This document shows, in pieces, positions 8,550-17,723 of a stretch of DNA of 64,000 nucleotides. Position numbers and translations under genes: made by a program. The notes under the pieces are model-generated. The model was not told the origin of the DNA and made no database searches. It saw nothing but the letters and a program-made list of their open reading frames with translations. The DNA lies in assembly GCF_019511605.1 (NCBI RefSeq), contig NZ_JAEUAV010000002.1, positions 248,001-312,000 of the forward strand, written 5' to 3'. This DNA comes from Paraburkholderia phenoliruptrix (lineage in GTDB: Bacteria; Pseudomonadota; Gammaproteobacteria; Burkholderiales; Burkholderiaceae). The first letter of the stretch is position 1; the number at the start of each line of letters is the position of its first letter.

Positions 8550-10325
8550 TTAGGCGTCGTCTTCCCAATCGTGCCACTCGACGCGATACGTTTGCACATA
8601 ATCGCTCACCGCGCGTCCTACCGTCGGCATGAAAGAGTGCTCGCCGATGCGCTCGAAAATGCCATAACGCTTGAGGCTGTCCTTCACTGGTCCTTTCAAT
8701 TCCGCGAAGCAGAGCTGAATATGCAGCGCGTCCAGGTGCTCGATGAGCTCGGTGAGCATGTCGGCAGCGGTAATGTCGATGTCGGTCACGGGCTCCGCGG
8801 CAATCACAATCCGGCGTGTGGGCCCGGGCGCCGTGTCGATTGCCTGTTGTACGCGCTCGCGAAAGATCTGTGCGTTGGCGAAGAAGAGCGGTGCATCCCA
8901 ACGCAACAGCACGAGGCCAGGCACACGCCGCGCGTCGGGATGCCGCGATATGTCGTGATAGCCCTTTACGCCGTCGACTCGCCCCAGCACCGCGGCATAG
9001 GGCCGCCACGCACGCCAGAGAAACATCAGAACGGCGAGCGCCAAAGCGATTCCCACGCCTGCCACGACGCCCGACAGCACGACGCCGAGAAAACAGACCA
9101 GCGCCTGCACGAATTCGCTGCGCCGCAGCCGGTAGAGCCTCAGCATGCCACGCGTTTCCAGCAGGCCCAGCGAAGCCGCTATCACGACAGCGGCAAGTGC
9201 GGCTTGCGGCGTGTCATGCAGCGCCTGCGGTGCGAACAGCAGAAGCGCTGCCACAATCGCCGCGGCCACGAGTCCAGTGAGTTGCGTCTTTGCTCCGGCG
9301 GCCTCCGCGACCGGCGTACGCGATCCGCTTGCGCTGACGGGAAAGCCCTGGAACAGCGCCGCGGCCACGTTTGCGACGCCGATAGCGAAACATTCCTGAT
9401 CGCGGTCGATTTGCCGGCCGCCGCGCAGTCCGTAGGTTTGCGACAACATGCTGACGTCGGTGAGCGTGACGAGCGCGATGGCCAATGCGGTCGTGCCGAG
9501 CGCGAGCCATTCACGCAATGCGAGTATCGGAAATAGAGGGGCGGGCAGGCCGCGCGGCACGTTGCCGACGACTGCAAGGCCCGCGCGCGGCGCAAGATTA
9601 GCCCACGATACAACGAGAGTTGCGAGCGCCACCGCGATCAGGACGCCCGGCACTCTGGGCGCCCAGCGTCGACAGGCAAGAATGACGGCAAGCGAGCCGG
9701 CGCCGATGGCGAGCGCCGTGCCGTTGATGCGGCCGGCGAGTACGCCGCGCACCAGTTCCTGCACCTGGACGAGGAACGATTCGCCCTTCACCGGAAAACC
9801 CAATAGTTTGGGTAACTGACTAATTATGATAGTCAGCATGATGCCGTTCAGATAGCCGTGGCGTATCGGAGTTGAAAGAAGGTCGGCAATAAAGCCCAGC
9901 TTGAGCAGACCCACGGCGGCGCAAAGCAGGCCGGACAGCAGTGCAAGCGCGCCCGCCAGCATGACTGCCTGGGGGCCGCCATGCGGGGCGAGCGGAATCG
10001 CGGCGGCGAGAATCAGCGCAACCAGCGCCGAATCCGGGCCCACCACGAGAATGCGGCTCGGCCCGAACAATGCATAGGCAACGAGTGCGGCAAGCGACGC
10101 ATACAGGCCCGCGACGGAGGGCATGCCGGCAGCTTCTGCATAGGCCATCCCAGCCGGGACGAGAACCGCGCTAAGCGTGAGGCCCGCCAGGGCGTCGTGC
10201 GGCAACGAGGCGAGCGGATAGTCCCGCATCCACGTCAGAGCGGGAATGCGGCGCGCGAGCCACCCAGCTGCGCTCGCACGATGCGGCGTTGAACTCGTGT
10301 CCGCGTGAGATTTGCCCATTTGCAC
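8550..10325 (-). CDS. SulP family inorganic anion transporter with STAS domain
   Basis: 591 residues: an N-terminal membrane region of about 10-12 segments beginning LAGLTLSAVLVPAGMAYAEA, the SulP signature, and a C-terminal cytoplasmic STAS domain from about residue 450. The family carries sulfate, bicarbonate or other anions with protons or sodium. Start: GTG at 10325 with AAGGTG seven bases upstream; an ATG two codons later (10319) is the alternative. The gene is alone on its strand; no carbonic anhydrase or sulfur gene is adjacent to suggest which anion it carries. Family certain, substrate unknown. Confidence 0.92.
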   Translation of the reverse strand: MQMGKSHADTSSTPHRASAAGWLARRIPALTWMRDYPLASLPHDALAGLTLSAVLVPAGMAYAEAAGMPSVAGLYASLAALVAYALFGPSRILVVGPDSALVALILAAAIPLAPHGGPQAVMLAGALALLSGLLCAAVGLLKLGFIADLLSTPIRHGYLNGIMLTIIISQLPKLLGFPVKGESFLVQVQELVRGVLAGRINGTALAIGAGSLAVILACRRWAPRVPGVLIAVALATLVVSWANLAPRAGLAVVGNVPRGLPAPLFPILALREWLALGTTALAIALVTLTDVSMLSQTYGLRGGRQIDRDQECFAIGVANVAAALFQGFPVSASGSRTPVAEAAGAKTQLTGLVAAAIVAALLLFAPQALHDTPQAALAAVVIAASLGLLETRGMLRLYRLRRSEFVQALVCFLGVVLSGVVAGVGIALALAVLMFLWRAWRPYAAVLGRVDGVKGYHDISRHPDARRVPGLVLLRWDAPLFFANAQIFRERVQQAIDTAPGPTRRIVIAAEPVTDIDITAADMLTELIEHLDALHIQLCFAELKGPVKDSLKRYGIFERIGEHSFMPTVGRAVSDYVQTYRVEWHDWEDDA

Positions 10326-10730
10326 GTTGAATCACCTTGCGGGGACGGTCATTCGCTTGTCTATTGTGTGGCCGCGTCGCGGCAACGTCAAAACGGGCGC
10401 AAGTCATGCATGCGTTTGTCGTACGTGTTGCCGTCGCTCCTGCAATGCAGACCTGCAACCATTGAACGTTCTGCGCGAGCTTGCACGGCCTGCCTCGCTT
10501 TGCGCGATCCGAGTCGTAGCCGTGGGAATTCAGCGTACAGATTGCGCTTTTTACATAGGATTGCAACTTGTACAGGGACAGAAGGCTCGCGCATTGCGAA
10601 GCCGTGTCGCGTCGACGCGACGACCGCGTTGCAGATAGTGGCCGACGTCCGCACGATTTGTCGAAGCCGCCGGGTCTCGCCTAAATGCGAACCGCGTGTC
10701 GCTCGACACTCACGACCCACTCAGGAGGTT
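10326..10730. other. Intergenic stretch between SulP and a small lipoprotein-like gene
   Basis: About 405 bases without a convincing gene. ORFs cross it on both strands but have no ribosome-binding sites or family motifs. It must hold the divergent promoters of the SulP gene and the small ORF at 10734; I see no clear palindrome or -35/-10 pair. Confidence 0.5.
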
Positions 10731-10733
10731 ATG

Positions 10734-10916
10734 ATGGAACCAGTCCTAAGGAAGGCAATGGTCGCCGTATTGATAGCGGCGCTGGCAGGCGGCACCGCAG
10801 GATGCAAACGCTCCGGCACGAATGACACTGCCGGAACGGCGGGCATGAGCGGACCTGCTGCCACCAGCAATAGCGTGGCGCCGCCCATGGGCGGTGCATC
10901 GGCCGCAAGTCAGTAG
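10734..10916 (+). CDS. Small exported protein, possible lipoprotein (60 aa)
   Basis: A 60-codon ORF preceded by AGGAGG at 10723-10728, five bases before the ATG at 10734 (another ATG at 10731 is too close). The product has a basic start (MEPVLRKAM), a hydrophobic segment VAVLIAALAGG and TAGC, a lipobox lacking the usual leucine at -3. The rest is rich in Gly, Ala, Ser and Thr with no fold signature, as in small surface-exposed lipoproteins. Function unknown. The ribosome-binding site makes it a credible gene. Confidence 0.65.
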   Translation: MEPVLRKAMVAVLIAALAGGTAGCKRSGTNDTAGTAGMSGPAATSNSVAPPMGGASAASQ

Positions 10917-11040
10917 GCCGTACGCGGTTCTTGCCGCGCGCCAGGCGGTGTGAAAGACGCAAAGGCCACGTGCGCCCAAGCATGCCAGTCACGCACGCAC
11001 GAAGCGACGCCACGCCATCCGCCAGATACAGGAGAAGGGC

Positions 11041-12027
11041 ATGCGCGCTATGGTGTTCGACGGAACCGCTCCGATGCTGTGTGAGAGGGAAATGGCCGAG
11101 CCGCGGCCAGCGCCCGGTCAGTTGCTGATCGACGTTCACGCATGCGGGGTGTGCCGCACTGACTTGCATGTGATCGATGGAGAACTCGCGCACCCAAAGC
11201 AGCCGGTCATTCCCGGGCATGAAATCGTGGGGACAGTCGCTGCACTCGGCGAAGGTGTAGTGGGCTTTTCGGTGGGCGATCGCGTAGGCGTACCGTGGAC
11301 CGGCCATACCTGCGGGCACTGCCGCTATTGCGCGAGCGGCCGCGAAAATCTCTGCGACGACCCGGGCTTTACAGGCTATACGATCGATGGCGGCTATGCG
11401 GAGCGCACTGTCGCCGATAGCCGTTACTGCCTGCATCTGCCGGAGCGTTATTCCGATGTCGAAGCGGCACCGCTTCTATGCGCTGGCCTGATCGGCTATC
11501 GCACACTCAGCATGGCGGGCGATGCTCGCGCAATCGGCATTTATGGATTCGGCGCGGCCGCGCATATCGTCGCGCAGGTGGCGCTGCACGAGGGGCGCAA
11601 GGTGTTTGCGCTGACCCGCCCCGGCGACACCGCTGCCCAGCAGTTCGCATTGCGGCTCGGGGTGCACTGGGCGGGCGGCAGCGACGAGAGGCCTCCTGAA
11701 GAGCTCGACGCAGCGCTGATTTTTGCGCCGGCTGGTCCACTAGTGCCGGCGGCGCTAAAGGCGGTCGCGAAGGGCGGCGCCGTTGTGTGCGGCGGCATTC
11801 ATATGAGCGACATTCCAGCGTTCCCTTATGAGCTTTTATGGGGCGAGCGCCGCGTGTGTTCGGTGGCCAACCTCACGCGCGCCGACGGGCACGCCTTTAT
11901 GCAGCTTGCGGCGCAAGTGCCGTTGCAGATCGAAACCACGCCGTATCCACTAGCAGACGCAAACCGCGCGCTGAACGATCTGCGCGACGGCCATGTCAAC
12001 GGCGCGGCGGTGTTGCGCATGCGGTGA
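11041..12027 (+). CDS. Zinc-dependent alcohol dehydrogenase
   Basis: 328 residues of the medium-chain dehydrogenase family. Catalytic-zinc ligands are visible as C38 (in CGVCRTD) and H60-E61 (in IPGHEIVG); the structural zinc site is complete with C91, C94, C97 and C105. A Rossmann NAD(P)-binding region follows around GIYGFGAAAHIV. Compared with typical members (about 340 aa) it is slightly short but intact. Most similar in character to the AdhA/YdeH-like group that oxidises primary alcohols or reduces aldehydes; the substrate is not deducible. AGGAGAA precedes the start. Confidence 0.9.
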   Translation: MRAMVFDGTAPMLCEREMAEPRPAPGQLLIDVHACGVCRTDLHVIDGELAHPKQPVIPGHEIVGTVAALGEGVVGFSVGDRVGVPWTGHTCGHCRYCASGRENLCDDPGFTGYTIDGGYAERTVADSRYCLHLPERYSDVEAAPLLCAGLIGYRTLSMAGDARAIGIYGFGAAAHIVAQVALHEGRKVFALTRPGDTAAQQFALRLGVHWAGGSDERPPEELDAALIFAPAGPLVPAALKAVAKGGAVVCGGIHMSDIPAFPYELLWGERRVCSVANLTRADGHAFMQLAAQVPLQIETTPYPLADANRALNDLRDGHVNGAAVLRMR

Positions 12028-12097
12028 GCGGACTTCACAGCGTGGATTGCGCGCGCTGCGGTGCTGCCGGGCGGCTAGCAGGGCCAGCGGCGCTGCG

Positions 12098-12538
12098 CTA
12101 CTGCTGTCCCTCTTCGCGCGAGCGCGATTCTGCGCCGGGATCATAGGGTACGACGCGTTCGTGTTCATCTGCCTGGTTGCGCGCTACGATTGCTCGCGCT
12201 GCAACGTGCTGGTCCAGATTGAACGGCTGGTGCGGGATGCCCGGAGGAATGAACAGAAAGTCGCCCGCCTCGGTAATCACGGATTCCTGCAAGCCGGGGC
12301 CATAGCGCGTCTCGACCCTGCCTTCGAGCATGTAGATCGCCGTTTCATAGTCGGCGTGATAGTGCGGTTCCGCGTGGCCGCCAGGCGGCACGACGACCAT
12401 GTACATCGACAAGCCTGTGGCTCCCGCAGTGCCGGCGGAGATGCCGACGAAATAGGGCAAACGCTGGCTGGTCGCCATGGCCTTCTCCGGGCGAACCCTG
12501 ACCACGGTTGGCTGTGCATCGTGCATAACGTTCGGCAT
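12098..12538 (-). CDS. Cupin-domain protein
   Basis: 146 residues with one cupin barrel. The first motif is PGGHAEPHYHADYETAIYMLEG, giving metal ligands H-x-H and a downstream Glu; the second motif is GDFLFIPPGIPHQPFN with its histidine. Single-domain cupins of this type are usually small dioxygenases, isomerases or binding proteins; nothing here picks one. GGAG lies ahead of the ATG. It is followed on the opposite strand by the alcohol dehydrogenase (convergent) and lies just upstream of a LysR gene on its own strand. The middle histidines are intact, so it could bind metal. Confidence 0.85.
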   Translation of the reverse strand: MPNVMHDAQPTVVRVRPEKAMATSQRLPYFVGISAGTAGATGLSMYMVVVPPGGHAEPHYHADYETAIYMLEGRVETRYGPGLQESVITEAGDFLFIPPGIPHQPFNLDQHVAARAIVARNQADEHERVVPYDPGAESRSREEGQQ

Positions 12539-12592
12539 GGCTGCTCCGTTTGCCGGTGCGGCAACGCTTGCCGCTCACGCGCAGTAAAAAGT

Positions 12593-13600
12593 CTAGGCGA
12601 CAGAGGCTTTACTGACCGCGCCTGGTTTCGGTGCGGTCCGGCCTCGCGCCGCAGCTTTGCGCCTTTCGCGCGGCGGGTCATTGGCGCTCAGCATGCTCTT
12701 GTCGTGAGCCAGTGCGACGCGCAGCCGCGGCACGGTGAAGTCGATAAAACTTCGTGTTTTCAGCGGTATTCGGCCCTGACCCGTGTGCATCACGCTTACC
12801 GGCACGGGCTCGGGTTCGAAGTCGCGCAGCACCAGTTTCAATTTTCCTTCGTTGACGGCGCTTGCTGCCTGGTACGAGAGCACGTTGGTCAAGCCGACGC
12901 CGGCAATGGCGGCGTCGATTGCCGCCTCTGCGGTGTTCACCGCGAGGCGCGCGTGGATCGACACCGACTCCGGCCGGCCCTTATTCGACGCGAAATCCCA
13001 TATGGACCCCGAAGGCAGCGCGTCGAAGACGACGCACGAAAAACGCGCGAGATCGGCGGGGCTTTGCGGCTCGCCCGCTCGCGAAAGGTATTGCGGGCTC
13101 GCGCAGACAACCCGGCTAACGGTCCCAACCTGCGTCGCGATCATGCTGCTATCGGGCAGTTTGCCGATGCGCAGCGCAACGTCGATATGCTCGTCGAGCA
13201 GATGCAGGTTACGGTCGGCCAGCACCAGCTTCACCGTTATTTGCGGAAAAGCCGCCAGAAACTCGCTGACGACAGGCAGCACATGCAGCCGCCCGAAAAC
13301 AACAGGCGCGGTCACCAGCAGTTCGCCGCGCGGCGCGCTGTACTCGCCCGCCGCGGCGTTTTCGGCTTCGCTGACCTGCTCGAGAATCTGCTTGCAGGCA
13401 GTGAGATAGGCGGCGCCCGCGTCCGTCAGCGTGAGCTTGCGGGTTGAGCGTACAAGCAGGCGTGCGTTCAGGTGCGCTTCGAGTTCTGCGACCTTGCGGC
13501 TGACTGTAGGCAGCGGCATACGCAGCTTGCGGCTGGCGGCGGAAAAACTGCCGCTTTCCGCTGCGGCCACCAGAATCGACATTGCTTCAAGACGGTCCAT
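12593..13600 (-). CDS. LysR family transcriptional regulator
   Basis: 335 residues. The winged helix-turn-helix starts MDRLEAMSILVAAAESGSFS and continues LRMPLPTVSRKVAELEAHL, typical of the large LysR subgroup that often represses neighbouring oxidoreductases. The effector domain is complete, and a basic C-terminal tail (PPRERRKAAARGR) extends past the usual end. It is divergent from the AhpD-like gene at 13778, with about 177 bases between starts, so that gene is the most likely target; the cupin gene downstream could be cotranscribed. Effector unknown. Confidence 0.9.
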   Translation of the reverse strand: MDRLEAMSILVAAAESGSFSAASRKLRMPLPTVSRKVAELEAHLNARLLVRSTRKLTLTDAGAAYLTACKQILEQVSEAENAAAGEYSAPRGELLVTAPVVFGRLHVLPVVSEFLAAFPQITVKLVLADRNLHLLDEHIDVALRIGKLPDSSMIATQVGTVSRVVCASPQYLSRAGEPQSPADLARFSCVVFDALPSGSIWDFASNKGRPESVSIHARLAVNTAEAAIDAAIAGVGLTNVLSYQAASAVNEGKLKLVLRDFEPEPVPVSVMHTGQGRIPLKTRSFIDFTVPRLRVALAHDKSMLSANDPPRERRKAAARGRTAPKPGAVSKASVA

Positions 13601-13777
13601 GAATGCGCGCGCTCATCGAGAATGAATCGATGAAAAATACCGTACTGGACCGGGTTCGGGAAGAGTGCGAACCCTTTCCCGTGAACCGCACCCGCGCGAC
13701 TGATCGCCCACGGCCCACGGCCCGCGGTGGCGAGCGCTACAATCGGCATCACATATCGCTCACAACGGAGACACAGC

Positions 13778-14377
13778 ATGACGACGCATCAACCGATCAG
13801 CCGCTACCCGGTTCCCGACCCGAGCGAATGGCCCGACGACATCAGCGCGCGTATTCTAGAGGTGCAGCAGAAGGCCGGTTTCGTGCCGAACGTGTTTCTG
13901 ACTCTTGCACATCGGCCGGACGAGTTCCGCGCATTCTTTGCCTACCACGACGCGTTGATGCTGAAAGAGGGCGGCCTTACCAAAGGCGAACGTGAAATGA
14001 TCGTCGTCGCCACGAGCGCAGTCAACAACTGCCTCTATTGCGTGGTGGCGCACGGCGCGATCCTGCGTGTCTATGAAAAAGCGCCGCTGTTGGCGGACCA
14101 GGTCGCGGTCAATCACCGCAAAGCCGACATTACCGCGCGGCAAAGAGCAATGCTCGACTTCGCATTGAAGGTCTGCCGCGAATCTGGAAACATCGACGAA
14201 GCCGACTTCCAGAACTTGCGCGAACAGGGTTTTTCTGACGAAGACATCTGGGACATTGCTGCGATCACTGCATTTTTCGGCTTGTCGAATCGCATGGCGA
14301 ATGTCATTTCAATGCGCCCCAACGACGAGTTTTATCTAATGGGGCGCGTGCCCAAGACCGCAGCGGAAACCCCGTAA
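13778..14377 (+). CDS. Peroxidase-related enzyme, AhpD/CMD-like
   Basis: 199 residues from the ATG at 13778, which has ACGGAG upstream; the longer reading from 13727 adds a non-conserved stretch. The carboxymuconolactone-decarboxylase-like fold is shown by the redox motif C85-L-Y-C88 with VVAH92 (the CxxC-x3-H of AhpD) and by the uncharacterised peroxidase-related signature near the N terminus, RYPVPDPSEWPDDI. Such proteins reduce peroxides or act as alkylhydroperoxidase partners. It is divergent from a LysR gene and converges on an MFS gene. Confidence 0.87.
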   Translation: MTTHQPISRYPVPDPSEWPDDISARILEVQQKAGFVPNVFLTLAHRPDEFRAFFAYHDALMLKEGGLTKGEREMIVVATSAVNNCLYCVVAHGAILRVYEKAPLLADQVAVNHRKADITARQRAMLDFALKVCRESGNIDEADFQNLREQGFSDEDIWDIAAITAFFGLSNRMANVISMRPNDEFYLMGRVPKTAAETP

Positions 14378-14391
14378 AAATAGGCCTATTT
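14378..14391. other. Perfect 14-bp palindrome at a convergent gene boundary
   Basis: AAATAGGCCTATTT lies directly after the AhpD-like stop and before the MFS stop on the other strand. Flanking A's and T's could let it act as a weak bidirectional transcription stop, but the palindrome has no loop and short arms. Confidence 0.3.
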
Positions 14392-14403
14392 GAGCGGTGC
14401 TCT

Positions 14404-15654
14404 TCAGGCGCTCGCCGGCTTGGCCTGCATTGCCGCGGTATGCAACGCAGTGTCGTCGATTGGAAAGTGCAGTAGCGCCGCAATAAGACCGCTCGCCACT
14501 GTTGCTTGCCATAGCAGCGAATATGAGCCCGTCAGGTCGAAGACGACTCCGCCTAACCACGCGCCGAGAAACGAACCGATCTGATGGCTCAAAAAGCACA
14601 CGCCGAACAGCGTGCCAAGATGCCGCGTGCCGAAAACTTTCGCAACGAGCCCGCTTGTCAGCGGAACGGTGCCAAGCCACGTCAAACCCATTACGGCCGC
14701 AAACAGCACGACAGTGAATGCGCTCTTCGGCAGAAGAAAGAATGCGCCGATCGTCGCGCTGCGAATCAGATAGAGCCAGCCGAGCACGTAATGCTGCCGG
14801 AAGCGGCCGCCTAACCAGCCGCACGCCCAGCTTCCCACCATGTTGAACAAGCCGATCAACGCGAGTGCGGTCGCGCCGAGCCCGAGCGGCATATGGCAGA
14901 GCGATAGATAACCGGGTAGATGCGTGGCGATGAATGCAAGCTGAAATCCGCAGGTAAAGAACCCCAGCGTGAGCAGCCGATAACCGCGATGCCGCAAGGC
15001 CTGCCCGAGCACCGCACGTAACGATGAAACAGGCGGCTCCTGGCGTGTCACCGGTGTTTTCGCGCGCCTGTCCAGCACCATGCCGAGCGGGGCGACCATC
15101 AGCATCAGGAAAGCGAGCACGAAGAGCGACGTGGCAATGCCGGCATGGAGCCTGATTCCCTGCACGAGCGGGACCATCAACACTTGCCCGGCCGAGCCGC
15201 CTGCGCTGACCAGACCCATCGCCATACTGCGTTTTTCCGGCGACGCCATGCGGCCCACTGCCGGCAGGACGACGCCAAATGTGGTGCAACTTACGCCGAT
15301 GCCTACCAGCAAGCCCATACCCACGATCAAGAACGGGCCGCTCGGCGCTGCAGCCGAAAGCGTGAGTCCCGCCGCAAACGTCGTCGCGCCGAACGCAATC
15401 ACCGGCGCCGAGCCGTAGCGGTCCGCAGCCGCGCCGGCGAATGGTTGCGCGAAGCCCCACACAAGATTGTGCAGTGCAATTGCGAAGGCGATGAGCGTGA
15501 CGGGCAATCCTCGGTCGAACGAAAACGGTCCGATAAAGAGCCCGAAAGTCTGCCGGATTCCCATTGCCGCGCTGAGAACGAGCGCCGCGGCCAAAATGAC
15601 GAGCGTCGTGTGATTGAACGCGGGCGCGAAGCGCTTGCTGCTGGTGGTCGACAT
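14404..15654 (-). CDS. MFS transporter
   Basis: 416 residues from the ATG at 15654, which has AAGGAGAT upstream; the longer reading to 15756 adds 34 non-membrane residues without such a site. Twelve hydrophobic segments are visible, with the MFS motif A-like loop GAAADRYGSAPV after the second segment and GGRFRQHYV in the matching place of the second half. The beginning (NHTTLVILAAALVLSAAMG, then RQTFGLFIGPF) resembles the monocarboxylate/oxalate-formate-antiporter-like branch. Substrate not deducible. A LysR gene lies 117 bases upstream on the same strand and may control it. Confidence 0.9.
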   Translation of the reverse strand: MSTTSSKRFAPAFNHTTLVILAAALVLSAAMGIRQTFGLFIGPFSFDRGLPVTLIAFAIALHNLVWGFAQPFAGAAADRYGSAPVIAFGATTFAAGLTLSAAAPSGPFLIVGMGLLVGIGVSCTTFGVVLPAVGRMASPEKRSMAMGLVSAGGSAGQVLMVPLVQGIRLHAGIATSLFVLAFLMLMVAPLGMVLDRRAKTPVTRQEPPVSSLRAVLGQALRHRGYRLLTLGFFTCGFQLAFIATHLPGYLSLCHMPLGLGATALALIGLFNMVGSWACGWLGGRFRQHYVLGWLYLIRSATIGAFFLLPKSAFTVVLFAAVMGLTWLGTVPLTSGLVAKVFGTRHLGTLFGVCFLSHQIGSFLGAWLGGVVFDLTGSYSLLWQATVASGLIAALLHFPIDDTALHTAAMQAKPASA

Positions 15655-15771
15655 GTTTCTGATCTCCTTGGACGCAATGGTCGCAGCGAGTCTCAGAAGC
15701 CGCAAAAGAAAAGTTTTTGACGACAGGTGAGCGCGGCTCACCTGTTCAATCATCAAGGTGACTAAAGCGTT

Positions 15772-16698
15772 CTATTGCGGTGCCTGTGCATCGACGCTCG
15801 CATCGCACGACACTTGCGCGGCCTCGGCGAGTATCCATTGCCTGAAGCCAAGCAGTTCCGGTCGGCGCTCGGCATTCTCCGCGCTGACGAGCCAATATGC
15901 GGTGGCCGAAGCAACGCTCGCGAACGCTGCTGTCACGAGCGCGCCGCTTTCCAGATCGCGGTTCACCAGCGGTCTGCGGCCGAGCGCAACGCCGAGCCCC
16001 ATGCTCGCAGCTTCGAACGCGAGCTGGATAGTGTCTACGCGCAAGCCGTCGTCCGGGTTCCTCGTCTGCGTGCCGGTCGCCTCGATCCACGCCTGCCAGT
16101 CTTCGCTCGCGGCATTCACATGAATCAGCGTCGCGTTGTGCAGCGAGGGCGTGCCGTGCTCGTCACGCAGTGACGCCAGATAAGTGGGACTGCACACAGG
16201 CACGAATTCTTCTCCAAAGAGACGCGTCCATGCCGTGCCCGCAACCGGCGCACGGCTCAGGCGAATCGCGAAGTCGAAGCCATCCACCGGAAAACCGACC
16301 TGGCGATGCGATGTGTCCACCGTCACGTTCACATCCGGCCAACGCGCCTTGAAACGTTGCAAACGCGGCAGCAACCAGCGCGAAGCGAATGTCGGCGCAC
16401 AACTGACCGCAATCGGACGGTTCGCGCGATGATTGGGCAGACGCTGCGTGCCGATTGCGATCAGCGAAAACGCTTCGGAAACATACGACAGATAGTCGGC
16501 GCCGGTAGCGGTCAATGAAATGCCGCGCGGCTCGCGCACGAAGAGCTCGACGCCGAGTGCCTCTTCAAGACCCACAATGCCGTGACTCACGGCGCTTGGC
16601 GTGACATTCAGTTCCGCGGCGGCAAGCTTGAAACTTTGGTGCCTGCCCGCCGCTTCGAAAAAACGGAGCGCGGGCAAAGGCGGCAGACGTAGGGGCAT
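15772..16698 (-). CDS. LysR family regulator, GcvA type
   Basis: 308 residues from the ATG at 16698. The start MPLRLPPLPALRFFEAAGRH and AELNVTPSAVSHGIVGLEEAL are characteristic of the GcvA-like subgroup, as is the effector-domain block around FGEEFVPVCSPTYL. Longer in-frame reading to 16788 adds 30 residues without family similarity and runs into a tandem repeat region. It lies upstream of the MFS gene on the same strand, so it may regulate amino-acid or organic-acid export or uptake through that carrier. Effector unknown. Confidence 0.9.
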   Translation of the reverse strand: MPLRLPPLPALRFFEAAGRHQSFKLAAAELNVTPSAVSHGIVGLEEALGVELFVREPRGISLTATGADYLSYVSEAFSLIAIGTQRLPNHRANRPIAVSCAPTFASRWLLPRLQRFKARWPDVNVTVDTSHRQVGFPVDGFDFAIRLSRAPVAGTAWTRLFGEEFVPVCSPTYLASLRDEHGTPSLHNATLIHVNAASEDWQAWIEATGTQTRNPDDGLRVDTIQLAFEAASMGLGVALGRRPLVNRDLESGALVTAAFASVASATAYWLVSAENAERRPELLGFRQWILAEAAQVSCDASVDAQAPQ

Positions 16699-16775
16699 GT
16701 TGCATCCTCGTATGACGGCGCCACGCACGACGGGCCGCGCGCGTGAGGTTTCGCGACAGCATACCGCGAGGTGCG

Positions 16776-16821
16776 GCGCATTTCCCAACGCATTTCCCGG
16801 CGCTTTTCCCGGCGCTTTTCA
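16776..16821. repeat. 12-bp tandem repeat, nearly four copies
   Basis: Successive units are GCGCATTTCCCA, ACGCATTTCCCG, GCGCTTTTCCCG and a partial GCGCTTTTCA. It lies between the divergent GcvA-type regulator and the DUF899 gene, outside both coding regions, in a 277-base gap that otherwise shows nothing recognisable. Copies one and two share a CATTT core and copies three and four a CTTTT core, suggesting stepwise duplication. Confidence 0.75.
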
Positions 16822-16975
16822 TTGCAGTGCGCAAACAACGGATTGGACGGCAGGGCGAAAAATTGCTGGCCGCGCGTGTCGATTTACGGTGCGCTCCATC
16901 GTCGTATGCATAGGGCGGCTTCTTCGCGCATGCTCGAGGCGCCCGCTTGTCCTTCTTGTCGACAGGAGATGGTAA

Positions 16976-17704
16976 ATGACACACCTGAATGAGGCCTCAT
17001 CGACGCTCAAGCCGGCGCGCGAGCTAGCCGACTTGCCGTGCCGTTTTCCCGGCGAAAGCGCTGAATATCGCAAGGCGCGCAACGAGTTGCTGGCCGAAGA
17101 GATTGAATTGCGCCGCCATATCGAACGCGTGGCCGCACAGCGTCGCGCGTTGCCGCCGGGCGGCGTAGTGCCCCAGGACTACCGTTTCGAAGGAGAGGCG
17201 GGGCCCGTCACGTTGTCGGAAATGTTCGGAACACACGATACGCTCGTCACCTACAACTGGATGTTCGGTCCGAAGCGCGAGCGGCCGTGCCCTATGTGTA
17301 CTTCCTTGCTGAGCGCCTACGACGGCGAAATGCCCGACATGCTGCAGCGCGTCGCATTCGCGGTGATCGCCCGTTCGCCGATAGAGAAGCTGACCGCTTT
17401 CGCCAAGGAGCGGGGCTGGCGGTACTTGCGGCTCTATTCGTCGGCAGGAAACAGCTTCAATCGCGACTATGCGGGCGAAGACCCTGAGCAGGACGACGTT
17501 CCTGCGCTGAACGTATTCACGCGATCCGGCGGCACCGTGCGGCACTTCTGGGCGGCGGAAATGGGCGCGTGGACAGCCGACCCCGGCCAGGATCCGCGTG
17601 GCGCGCCCGACCTCATGCCGCTGTGGACCGTGCTCGATCTCACGCCTGAGGGGCGCGGCGGCAACTGGTATCCGAGCCTCGAGTACGACACTGTGCCGCG
17701 TTAG
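16976..17704 (+). CDS. DUF899 family thioredoxin-like protein
   Basis: 242 residues. The segment YNWMFGPKRERPCPMCTSLL is diagnostic of DUF899 proteins, which have a thioredoxin-like fold with a CxMC motif; LPPGGVVPQDYRF upstream and VFTRSGGTVRHFW downstream are also conserved. Members are thought to be thiol-dependent redox proteins, but the reaction is not known. No signal peptide, so cytoplasmic. AGGAGA lies upstream of the ATG at 16976. It converges on the GGDEF-EAL gene. Family certain, function open. Confidence 0.9.
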   Translation: MTHLNEASSTLKPARELADLPCRFPGESAEYRKARNELLAEEIELRRHIERVAAQRRALPPGGVVPQDYRFEGEAGPVTLSEMFGTHDTLVTYNWMFGPKRERPCPMCTSLLSAYDGEMPDMLQRVAFAVIARSPIEKLTAFAKERGWRYLRLYSSAGNSFNRDYAGEDPEQDDVPALNVFTRSGGTVRHFWAAEMGAWTADPGQDPRGAPDLMPLWTVLDLTPEGRGGNWYPSLEYDTVPR

Positions 17705-17723
17705 CTTGCGGGCGGCAGCGCGG

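Noticed and set aside
11993..13447. 484-codon plus-strand frame
   Set aside because: It is opposite to the cupin and LysR genes, is rich in Arg and Ala in the manner of antisense frames in GC-rich DNA, and has no conserved motif.
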